A stretch of DNA of 64,000 bases from Bacteroidota bacterium (GTDB lineage: Bacteria; Bacteroidota; Bacteroidia; NS11-12g; UBA9320). Position numbers and translations under genes: made by a program. The notes beneath the pieces were generated by a model. It had not been told where the DNA came from, did no database searches, and saw only the letters and a program-made list of their open reading frames with translations. Within the stretch, counting starts at the first letter, position 1, and every line of letters begins with the position of its first letter. The stretch lies in assembly GCA_024679565.1 (NCBI GenBank), contig JAIBDD010000010.1, forward strand, positions 30,072 through 94,071, read 5' to 3'. Below, in pieces: positions 26,203 to 35,667 of the stretch.

Positions 26203-29200
26203 CTATTTTAAGATGACCAATTTCTGAGTCACATCGGCCTTATTTCCGTCCTCAGTTTTTACTGATAATTTGTATAGATAAACACCTCTGGCGAGTTGGT
26301 CGCCGTAATCATCTTTTCCATTCCACGAAATACCACTAAAGTGACTGTTGGCAGCAATCATCTGCTCGTTAAAGGTTTTTACAATTCGACCAGTAGGCGT
26401 AATAATTTGAAGCAAAACATCCATTTGTTGCCCTACTTTATTGTGGTCGAAATGAAACGCCGTGGAAGAAGTAAATGGATTCGGGAAGTTGATAACATTG
26501 TTTAAGGTTAAATCGGCATCGTCAGCCACCACAAACTCAGTTTCATCTTCCGAAACATTGTTGTAAACATCCCAAACACGGATCTTTAATGTGTGTACCC
26601 CTGGCTCAATAGGTTCCATTTGGTATTCTACCTCGCCTGCTTGATATGAGTCGAGTTTCGATTGGTAAAAATCGTTTAGTACAATAGTCTGTTCTTGTTC
26701 GGTTCCTGCGTCAATAATTGCGGTAATGTCTCGCCCAATGCCGTTACCAACGGTGTTAATACCATTTTCGTCAAACACCTTGCACAATAGCAGCGGTGTT
26801 GGGTCGGTAGTGCCGCCAAACACCCAAGATTCGTCATCTAAAAACAATTCAACTTCAGGACCGGTTTTATCATCGGCAATCTCTGTAATCGAACCACCGA
26901 CCGTAATTGAGGTATCGTAACCATGTGCGTCGATAACACCGTTATCGGCAAAATAGGAAATCTTACCATCTCCAAAGTTGTAAGAAATGTCTTTTGGGAC
27001 AACAAATTGGAAAGAAAAATCTCCATTTGTTACCGAAACTTTTCCTCGGTATAAAACACTATTTTGTAGTTGGTATTTACGTATATAGCTAAGTTCATCA
27101 TTTCCTAATGATTCGAAATCCAAAAATTTATCAAATATAGTGGGGTACACAAATCCGTTAAAATCTGTTGCTTTTTGACCAGATTCGTCGTGCACTTCAC
27201 CATCAATTTTTATTCTTGAAAACGCTTTCAACGTGTCAATAGCTTGTACACCAATCGTAGAATCATTAATCTTTGTTGTTACTACTTCGTATTGCGGGAA
27301 TGCCAGTGTCATTGCCGGGTCGCCGAGCAAGGAGAAATTTCGTTGGTTAACCGCCCGTTGCGTTTCATTTTTTGTATCTCTAAAAAATATACCAAGAGAT
27401 TTTGGTCCTCCTTGTAGAGCAACAATATTGTTATCCCAAATTTGAACACTTAACCTGGTGTTTAAACTTATTTGCACGAGACGCATGGTTGTGACAAGTC
27501 CAACCGCTCCACCATTTGCATTGAAAAGCATGAGTTCGCCAGGTGAGTCTTGTGCAGGATCGTCGAAGCGGCTTAACTCACAAGTGGCCGTAACCATTAA
27601 GGCTAATTTGTCGAGGTTGTCCCATGATCTAATGTCATCGCGAGTTACCACACGCTCGTGTGCCATACCTGAGGTACCGCCGTGGCCTAAATAATTAAAT
27701 ATTAAAGTTCCCTTTTCTAATGCTTTGGTAATAGCAATATTCACATCAGGGTATTTCTCACCACTGCCAAAGCTTTTCTGCTCGTATGCGTCAAGATATA
27801 TCTTATTTATATTGAAGACCGGTTCTTGTGATTTAACATAGTTTGACATGGTCTCTGAGTCATCTAGGTGTATTGCACCGTCTTCATCATCACCCAAAAA
27901 AGTAATCGTATTTTGCCAATCACCATGTGACGACGGGTCGTGATACTTCACAATCTTATCAACCATTATCTTGGCTTGAGCAATAGAGTTGCATGGTATT
28001 CTTCCAATGCCAATGTCCAAATCTTCTGCAGATAGGGTAAGGTCGTAATATCCTTCGCTGTCGTCTAAAATAGCATAGAAGTCGTCTGATGAGTACGAGT
28101 TTACAGGGTCTGTTGTGTTACGACTTTGAAATGTTGGAATGAAGTTCGTGTTTTCTTCTACTCGATTTTGAAAATCATAACTTCCGTCGCCCATTAGTAG
28201 TACATTTTCCAATGGTTTTCCAGATGCTAAGCCACGCGTATAAAACATTCTGATGTATTCTCGAATAGCTACAGGGTCTTGCCGACCTCCCGAAAACTCG
28301 TTGTAGATATGTCTTACGTTAGTTACCCGTACATTTTGGTTGTATTCCGTTCGATGCAAGGCGGCAAGTCTTTCTGCCTCTGGTGCAAAATCTGGATGGG
28401 TGATAATAATAAAATCAATATCAGCCGCCTGATGAATGTTTTGATTTGTGACAGTCTCAACAAATTCAGCAGATTTTTCGTCTCCAGGTTGAAAAAGCAC
28501 AAACTGCACTTGCTGGCTATCTGATGCAACAATGGCATTTTTTAAACCTGATTCATCGAATGTTTCTTGAACACGTGGGTTGAAGTAATTTGAAATATCC
28601 CAAATATTATAAGAGGTGCCAGAAAACTGGTATCTAACCTTGGTATATAGAGCAGCTTCTTTGCTTCGAACAACTTTTTGTGTACCACTTAAACCCAAAT
28701 TAACGGGCACAGCAAGGCTGTAGTAATCAATCCAAGCATTTCCCTCATTTGAAGGTAAATTGTAGGTATAGTTTAGTGAAACATTATCTCCAGTTACCTG
28801 AAATACACCAGATTTACTAGCTATGCGTCCAAATGTATCATCGTAGTCGCCACTTACAGCGCCGAAGAACATATTATGCCAGTTCTGACCATTAACATCA
28901 AGAGCACATGAGGCATTTGCACCAATAGCTCTTGCCGCAAACCGATGTGAAATATAAGCGTTGTACGTTGGGTCTACATTGGAAAAATTATGGTTAAAAG
29001 TTTGCGTTTTATTGACCCGAAACTCGTCGCCATACCAAATTCTCCCACTCTGAATGAAGTTTAACTCATCCTGTTCGTGATGAACAAGGTCAAAATAGTA
29101 ATCTAGGTTTTCGTCAAAACTATTGCCTTGATTGCTTGGTGATACTCCTACCTTTTTGGCTGCGTTTCCACTATGCGTAAGAAAAACAAATGCACTGTTG

Positions 29201-30021
29201 CTGTACACATTTTGTTGATGAACGTATTGGCCATTGCTCAATTTCCATCCATGTGGTCCTTGCGCATAGAATCTAATGAAGTCGTCAGCATCTATTCGGT
29301 TATTACTGTTTAAATCGACAAGCTCGGCGCCAAATTGCTCTAAATCGTTGCTCCTGTAATCCGGAATAGCTTCTGATAATGGGCCTCCTTCAAAACCATA
29401 AATTTTAAAGGTATTGGCATCAATATTTGCGATGTCAATTCCAACACTAGCTAATTGGTTCCCAGAGATTTTGTATATGCCGTCCGCGTTTACTTTGAAT
29501 TTATACCAGTCTCCTTGTTGTAACACACTTGATGACTTAAAGGTGTTTGCTTTCTTATGCGAATATTGAATGGATTTGGAGGCTGTGCTGAATTTGAAGG
29601 TGAAAGATTCTATAAGCATCAACTCACCAGTCAAACCCTTTATTATAGGTGTAAATTCAATGTTTAAAATTGGCCGCCCTTGTTGAAATGAAATATACTG
29701 TTTTACATCAAGTTGTTGGTTTACAACAGATTCGACTTGGTTGTCGTCAATTCGGTTTTTAGCATATTGAATGTTGGTGACGGAAGCCTTAACCCACTGG
29801 CTACTAACAGGTATACGTTCGAAGTAAATGGGAAGCGTAACCTCGTTGGTTACATCGTAGTAGCAATCATTAAAAGATAATTGGGTGCTTTTTTCTTTAG
29901 TAGACCCGTGCAGCGTATTATCCCATTTGAGTGTCCTACTATCACCAGTGCGTATTTGACCAAAGGCAAAATTGCACAGGAAGCTAAGTACTACAATAGA
30001 AACGACTTTTTTACGATTCAT
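26203..30021 (-). CDS. porU: type IX secretion signal peptidase/sortase PorU
   Basis: Gingipain-like C25 cysteine protease of 1272 residues. In known systems it removes the C-terminal sorting signal of cargo and joins the protein to A-LPS at the cell surface. Signal peptide about 1-22. The protease domain centres on His780 in NYLGHGG and Cys814 in TATCELSRF, the C25 dyad. A beta-sandwich follows. The last 90 residues (from NFPNPFTSSTAFHF to the C-terminal VILK) form a sorting-type CTD, which PorU itself retains. It is paired with porV downstream and divergent from porP and gldJ. I could not place its promoter with confidence. Confidence 0.94.
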   Translation of the reverse strand: MNRKKVVSIVVLSFLCNFAFGQIRTGDSRTLKWDNTLHGSTKEKSTQLSFNDCYYDVTNEVTLPIYFERIPVSSQWVKASVTNIQYAKNRIDDNQVESVVNQQLDVKQYISFQQGRPILNIEFTPIIKGLTGELMLIESFTFKFSTASKSIQYSHKKANTFKSSSVLQQGDWYKFKVNADGIYKISGNQLASVGIDIANIDANTFKIYGFEGGPLSEAIPDYRSNDLEQFGAELVDLNSNNRIDADDFIRFYAQGPHGWKLSNGQYVHQQNVYSNSAFVFLTHSGNAAKKVGVSPSNQGNSFDENLDYYFDLVHHEQDELNFIQSGRIWYGDEFRVNKTQTFNHNFSNVDPTYNAYISHRFAARAIGANASCALDVNGQNWHNMFFGAVSGDYDDTFGRIASKSGVFQVTGDNVSLNYTYNLPSNEGNAWIDYYSLAVPVNLGLSGTQKVVRSKEAALYTKVRYQFSGTSYNIWDISNYFNPRVQETFDESGLKNAIVASDSQQVQFVLFQPGDEKSAEFVETVTNQNIHQAADIDFIIITHPDFAPEAERLAALHRTEYNQNVRVTNVRHIYNEFSGGRQDPVAIREYIRMFYTRGLASGKPLENVLLMGDGSYDFQNRVEENTNFIPTFQSRNTTDPVNSYSSDDFYAILDDSEGYYDLTLSAEDLDIGIGRIPCNSIAQAKIMVDKIVKYHDPSSHGDWQNTITFLGDDEDGAIHLDDSETMSNYVKSQEPVFNINKIYLDAYEQKSFGSGEKYPDVNIAITKALEKGTLIFNYLGHGGTSGMAHERVVTRDDIRSWDNLDKLALMVTATCELSRFDDPAQDSPGELMLFNANGGAVGLVTTMRLVQISLNTRLSVQIWDNNIVALQGGPKSLGIFFRDTKNETQRAVNQRNFSLLGDPAMTLAFPQYEVVTTKINDSTIGVQAIDTLKAFSRIKIDGEVHDESGQKATDFNGFVYPTIFDKFLDFESLGNDELSYIRKYQLQNSVLYRGKVSVTNGDFSFQFVVPKDISYNFGDGKISYFADNGVIDAHGYDTSITVGGSITEIADDKTGPEVELFLDDESWVFGGTTDPTPLLLCKVFDENGINTVGNGIGRDITAIIDAGTEQEQTIVLNDFYQSKLDSYQAGEVEYQMEPIEPGVHTLKIRVWDVYNNVSEDETEFVVADDADLTLNNVINFPNPFTSSTAFHFDHNKVGQQMDVLLQIITPTGRIVKTFNEQMIAANSHFSGISWNGKDDYGDQLARGVYLYKLSVKTEDGNKADVTQKLVILK

Positions 30022-30297
30022 TCAAATTGGGTTTAAACTATTGGTTTTTACGACACACAATGTTAAGATGATAAACAAGAAACGCCTTAAAATATTGTTG
30101 ATTTTAAGTAATATTTTGAACATTAGTCGTTGCCGATTTAACATATTGACTTTAGTAAAAGGGTGACACTTGTAGAAAAGGAACTTATAATACGAATAAA
30201 ATAATTGTAGGTTGAACACCGTTTTGAAAAAACAAAACCGTGTATTTGTGAAATGATATATCAGAAAACAATGATAGCCAGGCAATAAAGTCATCGA

Positions 30298-30323
30298 AAT
30301 ATTGTTTAAATTTTAACAATATT
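30298..30323. promoter_or_regulatory. 9-bp inverted repeat at the porP promoter (possible operator)
   Basis: AATATTGTT (30298-30306) and AACAATATT (30315-30323) are perfect arms around an 8-base spacer. The dyad abuts the -33 element of the porP promoter, a position suited to a repressor or activator. Confidence 0.4.
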
Positions 30324-30354
30324 TTGCTTGGAATATTGAAACAGGCTATCTTTA
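30322..30354 (+). promoter_or_regulatory. promoter of the porP/sprF homologue
   Basis: TTTTG at 30322-30326 (-33 element) and TATCTTTA at 30347-30354 (-7 element, one mismatch), 20 bases apart, as in Bacteroidota sigma-A promoters. The leader would be about 45 bases. Confidence 0.55.
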
Positions 30355-30402
30355 CAAGATATTTTGCAACATACAGAGTAAAAGAAGATTTAAAAGAACA
30401 AG

Positions 30403-31413
30403 ATGATAAAAAGAATACTTCTCAGTGCATTAACAATCGGACTTCTATTTGGGTTGGGCCGTGACAGTGCATCTGGTCAGGATCCAGAATTCTCGCAGTT
30501 TTACGCAACACCTGTTTACACTAACCCTGCGATGGCAGGTACAGGCCAATGTCAAAGAGGTGGCGGCGGAGGTCGTGCGGTAATAAATTATAGAAACCAA
30601 TGGCCAAGTTTGCCAGGTACATTTGTTACAACGGCATTTTCTTACGATCAACATTTTGACAAGATAAACGGTGGTTTAGGGTTATTAGCTGTAAGAGATG
30701 TTGCCGGTGAAGGTTTGTTGACGACTACACAATTAAGTGCTATATATTCTTACCAGTTAGTCGTAAGCCGAAAAGTATTTATGAGATTTGGTCTGGAAGG
30801 TCAAGTAATGCAACGCGGTTTAGATTGGTCTAAATTACGTTGGGAAGATCAAATAGATGCAACACGTGGTTTTGTGAATGCAACTTCTGAGCCTATTCCT
30901 CCTGCTAAAATAACCACACCTAATTTTAGTACAGGTTGGTTGATTTATACTGAAAAATTTTATGGTGGTGTTGCTGTACATAACATGATTGAACCTGTTC
31001 AGTCGTTTTATGGTGATCCTGAAGCAAAATTGCCTAGACGCTATACGGCGCATTTAGGTTCTGTAATTCCATTGGACAAAAGACGTAACCCAAATAGCAC
31101 GTTTAGTCCTAATGCTTTATTCATGATGCAAGGTCAATTTACACAATTGAATGTTGGATTTTACTTAAACAGAGGGCCACTTGTTTCGGGTCTTTGGTTC
31201 CGACAAACACTGGGTGAAGTAAAGAACTCAGACGCATTGATGCTGTTAGTAGGATTTAGAAAAGACAAATTTAAATTTGGATATAGTTTCGATTTAACTG
31301 TAGATTCAAAGAAAGCCGCAGCACGTGGTTCTCACGAAATAAGTACAGCAATTGAATGGTGTCCAAGACGACCTGTCATTAAACACAAACCACTACACTG
31401 CCCTGATTTTTAA
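30403..31413 (+). CDS. PorP/SprF family outer-membrane protein
   Basis: A 336-residue beta-barrel protein of the PorP/SprF family, which anchors or helps export partner surface proteins in type IX secretion and gliding. Signal peptide about 1-25. The family opening DPEFSQFYATPVYTNPAMAGTG follows directly. An RGGGGGR segment (about 47-53) is unusual. The C-terminus contains several cysteines (CPRRP, HCPDF). These proteins are often encoded next to the adhesin they serve; here the neighbour is gldJ. Many paralogues exist per genome, so I do not choose between porP and sprF. Confidence 0.88.
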   Translation: MIKRILLSALTIGLLFGLGRDSASGQDPEFSQFYATPVYTNPAMAGTGQCQRGGGGGRAVINYRNQWPSLPGTFVTTAFSYDQHFDKINGGLGLLAVRDVAGEGLLTTTQLSAIYSYQLVVSRKVFMRFGLEGQVMQRGLDWSKLRWEDQIDATRGFVNATSEPIPPAKITTPNFSTGWLIYTEKFYGGVAVHNMIEPVQSFYGDPEAKLPRRYTAHLGSVIPLDKRRNPNSTFSPNALFMMQGQFTQLNVGFYLNRGPLVSGLWFRQTLGEVKNSDALMLLVGFRKDKFKFGYSFDLTVDSKKAAARGSHEISTAIEWCPRRPVIKHKPLHCPDF

Positions 31414-31449
31414 TCAAATAATAGAATTTTAGACAATAATTCGGTAGAA

Positions 31450-31479
31450 TTGCAGTTTAGTAGAAAGACGATATTTTCG
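31450..31479 (+). promoter_or_regulatory. candidate promoter of gldJ
   Basis: TTG at 31450-31452 and TATTTTCG at 31472-31479 (one mismatch to TAnnTTTG), about 19 bases apart, ending 7 bases before the ATG. It could give gldJ expression separate from porP. Confidence 0.45.
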
Positions 31480-31486
31480 AAAAAAT

Positions 31487-32905
31487 ATGAAACGAAATAA
31501 CTTAGTTTTTTTATTTGCATGTAGTTTGATCATATTTCAAACAGCATGTAAAAAGGAAAAGTCATCCATCACAGGGTGGAATTATAACGACGCTAAATGG
31601 GGCGGATTCGAGACTTACGACTATGCAGGTCAAGAAACAGGTCCTGGATTGGTGTACGTTAAAGGTGGTAATTTTACCATGGGTTCATCTGAGCAAGACG
31701 TACTTTATGATCGAAACAATTTCGAGCGAAAAGTTACGGTTGCCTCATTCTATATGGATGAAACCGAAGTAAGTAACTTACATTATCTAGAGTATTTATA
31801 CTGGTTAAAGCGAATTTTTGCTGATTTGCCAGAAGTTTATGAAACGGCTTTGCCAGACACAAACTGCTGGAGAGACAAGCTTGCGTATAACGAGCCTTAC
31901 GTTGAGTATTACTTACGTCACCCAGCATACAAGAACTATCCAGTTGTTGGTGTTAGCTGGTTGCAAGCAACTGAGTTTGCTAAGTGGAGAACAGATCGTG
32001 TAAATGAGATGATTCTTATCCGTGAAGGAATTCTTGAGCCGGATATTAACCAGATGAATGAAGAAAACTTTGTTACTGGGGCGTATTTGGTAGGTCAATA
32101 CCAAGGTATGGACGGAAAGCATTTGGTGAAAGACATCAATGTGAAGAAGGGGACACGTAACGTAAAAATGGAGGATGGAATTTTCCTTCCTGATTACAGA
32201 CTACCAACAGAGGCCGAGTGGGAATATGCTGCTACAGCAAACGTTGGTTCATCTTTATATGAAAACGTAAATGATAAGAAGATTTATTCTTGGGGTGGTT
32301 TGACTGTAAGAAATCAGACTGGAAAAGAAAAAGATCGTGGTCTTATCAATGCGAACTTTAAAAGAGGAAAAGGTGATCAAGGTGGTATCGCAAGTTGGTT
32401 AAACGATGGAGCGCTTATTACTACGGAAGTTAAGGCTTACTGGCCAAATGATTACGGTCTATATAATATGAGTGGTAACGTAAGTGAGTGGGTGATGGAT
32501 ATATATCGTGCACTTTCACTTGATGATAACACTGACTTTAATCCATTTAGAGGAAACGATTACCAAAAACCTAAGTTAGACCAGTGGGGTGTAATTGACG
32601 TGAAAGATAGTCTTGGACGAATTGTTTACGAAGATGTTGAAACGGTTGATGTTCAAGAAAGACGTAACTACCAAAAAGCCGACAACGTTGGTTTCCTAGA
32701 CGAAGAGGTATATAACGGTGATAACCAAATGTATGAATACGGCGTGTCGTCACTTGTTAACGATCAAGCACATGTATACAAAGGTGCATCATGGAATGAT
32801 CGTGGTTATTGGATGTCTCCAGGAACAAGACGTTTCTTAGACCAAAGACAATCACTATCAACGCTAGGCTTCAGATGTGCTATGCACAGAGTTGGGGCAC
32901 CTTGA
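31487..32905 (+). CDS. gldJ: gliding motility lipoprotein GldJ
   Basis: A 472-residue outer-membrane lipoprotein needed for gliding and for a stable type IX motor in Flavobacterium. Lipobox with Cys21 (FQTAC). The start of the mature part has the GldJ-type SITGWNYNDAKWGGFE. The rest is a formylglycine-generating-enzyme-like (SUMF1) fold: GGNFTMGSSEQDV, MDETEVSN, PVVGVSWLQA, YRLPTEAEWEYAA and SGNVSEWV. Catalytic cysteines of true FGE are not conserved, as expected for a structural role. porU and porV next to gldJ is the arrangement known in Flavobacterium, which supports GldJ over its relative GldK. Confidence 0.92.
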   Translation: MKRNNLVFLFACSLIIFQTACKKEKSSITGWNYNDAKWGGFETYDYAGQETGPGLVYVKGGNFTMGSSEQDVLYDRNNFERKVTVASFYMDETEVSNLHYLEYLYWLKRIFADLPEVYETALPDTNCWRDKLAYNEPYVEYYLRHPAYKNYPVVGVSWLQATEFAKWRTDRVNEMILIREGILEPDINQMNEENFVTGAYLVGQYQGMDGKHLVKDINVKKGTRNVKMEDGIFLPDYRLPTEAEWEYAATANVGSSLYENVNDKKIYSWGGLTVRNQTGKEKDRGLINANFKRGKGDQGGIASWLNDGALITTEVKAYWPNDYGLYNMSGNVSEWVMDIYRALSLDDNTDFNPFRGNDYQKPKLDQWGVIDVKDSLGRIVYEDVETVDVQERRNYQKADNVGFLDEEVYNGDNQMYEYGVSSLVNDQAHVYKGASWNDRGYWMSPGTRRFLDQRQSLSTLGFRCAMHRVGAP

Positions 32906-32922
32906 TAAAACTAAAAGACATT

Positions 32923-32955
32923 AAAAAAGGGTCCGCCAGTTGGCGGACCCTTTTT
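32923..32955 (+). terminator. terminator after gldJ
   Basis: Long perfect stem AAAAGGGTCCGCCA/TGGCGGACCCTTTT with a tiny loop and T tract. A tract on the other flank makes it usable for the bacilliredoxin gene as well. Confidence 0.9.
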
Positions 32956-32973
32956 ATTTAATAAAGTTTTTGA

Positions 32974-33387
32974 TTAACAGAAATTCTGATAAGCTGCTTG
33001 TAAGTTTTGAGCAATCATTTCAGCAGAACGTCCTTCAATATGGTGTCGTTCAACCATATGAACCAATTCACCATCCTTAAACAAAGCAATAGATGGAGAT
33101 GAAGGTGGATATGGTGCCATTTGAGATCTTGCCGTGTCTGTTGCTTCTTTCTCTTGACCAGCAAATACGGTAAATAGATTATCTGGACTTTTTTCACCTC
33201 CTAATGAGTGAACCACGCCAGGTCGAGCAGTGCCTGCAGCACACCCACAAACCGAGTTTACAACAACGAGTGTTGTTCCTTTTGCGTTATCCATTGCACT
33301 GGTTACATCATCAGCAGATTTAAGCTCTGTGAAACCATTGCTTGTTAATTCTGACCTCATAGGTCTTACTAATTCTTCTGGGTACAT
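32974..33387 (-). CDS. BrxA/BrxB-family bacilliredoxin
   Basis: A 137-residue thioredoxin-like protein of the YphP/YqiW (BrxA/B) family. It carries the family CGC active site, Cys47-Gly48-Cys49 in NSVCGCAAGTARPG. In Bacillus these proteins reverse bacillithiol mixed disulfides. Many Bacteroidota carry the gene and make bacillithiol, so the same role is likely. The N-terminus MYPEELVRPMR is typical. Monocistronic, convergent with gldJ over a shared terminator. Confidence 0.9.
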   Translation of the reverse strand: MYPEELVRPMRSELTSNGFTELKSADDVTSAMDNAKGTTLVVVNSVCGCAAGTARPGVVHSLGGEKSPDNLFTVFAGQEKEATDTARSQMAPYPPSSPSIALFKDGELVHMVERHHIEGRSAEMIAQNLQAAYQNFC

Positions 33388-33471
33388 ATAAATTTATAAA
33401 GTTTTACAAATATTATTACATACTCAAAACAAACCCCAATTGGAATTGTTTTTATAAGCGTTTTAAAAGTA

Positions 33472-33479
33472 TAACTTTG
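33472..33479 (+). promoter_or_regulatory. -7 box of ahcY
   Basis: TAACTTTG, a perfect box, 23 bases before the ATG. Confidence 0.65.
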
Positions 33480-33502
33480 CAAAAAATTTCAACAACATAA
33501 AT

Positions 33503-34813
33503 ATGACTACGTTGACAACAACAAATTACAAGGTAAAAGACATCAATCTATCAGATTGGGGTAGAAAAGAAATGAACTTAGCGGAGGCAGAAATGCCAGG
33601 ACTAATGTCCTTACGTGAAGAGTTCGGTGACAGTAAGCCTCTTGCTGGTGCAAGAATTGCGGGTTGTTTACACATGACTATCCAAACTGCAGTGCTGATT
33701 GAAACACTTACAGCGTTAGGTGCTGAAGTGACTTGGTCTTCATGTAATATCTTCTCAACTCAAGATCAAGCAGCTGCAGCTATTGCGACTACAGGTGTTC
33801 CGGTATTTGCTTGGAAAGGTATGAACGAAGAAGAGTTTGATTGGTGTATCGAACAAACACTTACCGCCTTTGAAGGTGGCAAGCCTTTGAATATGATCTT
33901 AGACGACGGTGGAGATTTGACTAACATGGTGTTAGACAGATTCCCTGAGTTGGTTCCAAACATTAAAGGTGTTTCGGAAGAAACAACTACTGGTGTTTTG
34001 AGATTATACGACAGAGTTAAAAATGGGACACTTCCTATGCCAGCAATCAATATTAATGATTCTGTAACGAAGTCAAAATTTGACAACAAATACGGTTGTA
34101 AAGAATCAGCGGTTGACGCGATTCGTCGTGCTACAGACATCATGATGGCAGGTAAAGTTGCTGTTGTTGCAGGATATGGTGACGTAGGAAAAGGAACTGC
34201 TCTTTCTTTAAGAGGTGCAGGAGCTAGAGTTATCGTAACTGAAATTGATCCAATTTGTGCTTTGCAAGCTGCAATGGACGGTTTTGAAGTGAAGAAAATG
34301 GAAAACGCTATTCCACGTGCTGATATCGTTGTTACTGCTACTGGTAATAAAGACATTGTTACTGGAGAGCATTTCAAAATGATGCATGACAAAACTATCG
34401 TTTGTAACATTGGTCACTTTGATAACGAAATTGACATGGCTTGGATTGAAGACAACCATGGTGCTTCAAAATATGAAGTTAAACCACAAGTTGACGTGTA
34501 TAATGTAGACGGAAACGAAATCATAATTTTAGCACAAGGTAGACTTGTAAACTTAGGTTGTGCAACAGGACACCCTTCGTTTGTTATGTCTAACAGTTTT
34601 ACGAATCAAACTTTAGCTCAAATGGAGCTATGGGCTAATTCAGCTAATTACGACAATGAGGTGTACACCTTGCCAAAACACTTAGACGAAAAAGTAGCTA
34701 GACTACACTTGGCTAAGATTGGTGTTGAATTAGAGGAGTTAACTGCAGATCAAGCATCTTACATTGGTGTTAATCCAGCAGGTCCATACAAATCAGACAT
34801 GTACAGATACTAA
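33503..34813 (+). CDS. ahcY: adenosylhomocysteinase
   Basis: NAD-dependent hydrolase that splits S-adenosylhomocysteine into adenosine and homocysteine, relieving inhibition of methyltransferases. It has 436 residues, the usual bacterial length. Substrate-domain motifs include [13 protein letters not shown] and [15 protein letters not shown] near 55-95. The Rossmann loop is [13 protein letters not shown] (about 220-232). The C-terminus ends with the NAD-contacting [10 protein letters not shown]. Monocistronic, between a promoter box and a terminator. Confidence 0.97.
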   Translation: MTTLTTTNYKVKDINLSDWGRKEMNLAEAEMPGLMSLREEFGDSKPLAGARIAGCLHMTIQTAVLIETLTALGAEVTWSSCNIFSTQDQAAAAIATTGVPVFAWKGMNEEEFDWCIEQTLTAFEGGKPLNMILDDGGDLTNMVLDRFPELVPNIKGVSEETTTGVLRLYDRVKNGTLPMPAININDSVTKSKFDNKYGCKESAVDAIRRATDIMMAGKVAVVAGYGDVGKGTALSLRGAGARVIVTEIDPICALQAAMDGFEVKKMENAIPRADIVVTATGNKDIVTGEHFKMMHDKTIVCNIGHFDNEIDMAWIEDNHGASKYEVKPQVDVYNVDGNEIIILAQGRLVNLGCATGHPSFVMSNSFTNQTLAQMELWANSANYDNEVYTLPKHLDEKVARLHLAKIGVELEELTADQASYIGVNPAGPYKSDMYRY

Positions 34814-34832
34814 TCTGTTATTAGATATTATC

Positions 34833-34870
34833 AATCCCTCTTGAACTTAGGTTTTAGAGGGATTTTTTTT
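34833..34870 (+). terminator. terminator of ahcY
   Basis: AATCCCTCT pairs with AGAGGGATT across a 14-base loop, followed by a T run. Confidence 0.75.
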
Positions 34871-34912
34871 GAAATTAATCGACAACAAAATCAAAACTCA
34901 AAGCGAGATAAC

Positions 34913-34920
34913 TACGTTTG
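34913..34920 (+). promoter_or_regulatory. -7 box of the TerB/DnaJ gene, 3 bases from its ATG
   Basis: TACGTTTG, a perfect box. The ATG at 34924 lies at the expected transcription start, so the mRNA should be leaderless. The TTG inside the box is not a start codon. Confidence 0.6.
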
Positions 34921-34923
34921 CAT

Positions 34924-35667
34924 ATGGGTATAGAAAAGTGGATAGGAGCCGGCCTAGGTTGGGCTTTTGGAGGACCAATTGGCGCATTGATTGGCTTCAG
35001 TGTCGGAAGCTGGTTAGGTAACGACAAGCAACCCAAACGGCTACAAGGCGGTGGAAGTTATGATACACGAGGCCGAAGAACAACGGTGTTTGATTTTAAA
35101 GCATCATTACTTGTTCTTACAGCTGCCGTCATGAAAGCGGATGGCAAAATTTTAAAGTCGGAACTAGATTACGTTAAGCGCTTTTTTATTCAAAATTTCG
35201 GGACAGAAGAAACCAAACGTGATATGCTTATGCTTCGCGACCTTCTGAAAAAAGAAATACCCCTTGACGATGTTTTAAATCAAGTCCGAAGAGCAATGAC
35301 CATTGCAAATCGACGACAACTATTTTATTATTTAGTGGGTATTGCAACCGCTGATGGGCATGTTGACGAAAAGGAACGTCAGGTACTGTATCAAATTTCA
35401 AACTATTTTGGTTTAAGCATTCAAGAGTTCAATTCAGCATTTGCCAGTTATAAACCAGCCTCTGATGTATCTCCTTATACCTTGTTAGAGATTGAATCGT
35501 CTGCAACGAATGAGGAAGTGAAAAAGGCATATAGGAAGCTTGCTCGAAAATATCATCCTGACCTCGTAGCAAATCTAGGACCAGCTCAGGTCAAATCTGC
35601 TGAAGATCATTTTAAGAAAATGAAGAATGCCTACGAGGATATTAAAAAAATGCGTGGGATGCGTTAA
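34924..35667 (+). CDS. DjlA-like TerB and DnaJ domain protein
   Basis: A 247-residue protein. A glycine-rich N-terminal segment (GAGLGWAFGGPIGALIGFSVGSWLG, about 8-32) could insert in the membrane as in DjlA. A TerB-like helical domain follows (about 55-175) with two KADGKI/TADGHVDEKE-type acidic metal loops. The C-terminal J-domain (about 180-245) has YRKLARKYHPD with the HPD motif that stimulates Hsp70 ATPase. It probably recruits DnaK to the envelope. It overlaps pyrE tail to tail by 4 bases. Confidence 0.87.
   Translation: MGIEKWIGAGLGWAFGGPIGALIGFSVGSWLGNDKQPKRLQGGGSYDTRGRRTTVFDFKASLLVLTAAVMKADGKILKSELDYVKRFFIQNFGTEETKRDMLMLRDLLKKEIPLDDVLNQVRRAMTIANRRQLFYYLVGIATADGHVDEKERQVLYQISNYFGLSIQEFNSAFASYKPASDVSPYTLLEIESSATNEEVKKAYRKLARKYHPDLVANLGPAQVKSAEDHFKKMKNAYEDIKKMRGMR

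Larger units (their letters stand above)
30022..30402. other. 381-base divergent intergenic region porU/porP
   Basis: Very AT-rich and without a credible gene; a minus-strand frame at 30022-30294 has no family features. The left part contains an AAAATATT/AATATTTT inverted pair (about 30090-30117). The right part holds the porP promoter and a perfect inverted repeat. Probably regulatory for both T9SS transcripts. Confidence 0.5.

Noticed and set aside
30022..30294. Minus-strand 90-codon frame ending right before porU
   Set aside because: AT-rich by-product with Phe/Tyr/Leu-biased composition, no domain, and no promoter or ribosome-binding support; it only fills the intergenic region.
33766..34410. 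214-codon antisense frame inside ahcY
   Set aside because: Exact shadow of a highly conserved gene; composition follows the complement of ahcY codons and shows no independent motif.
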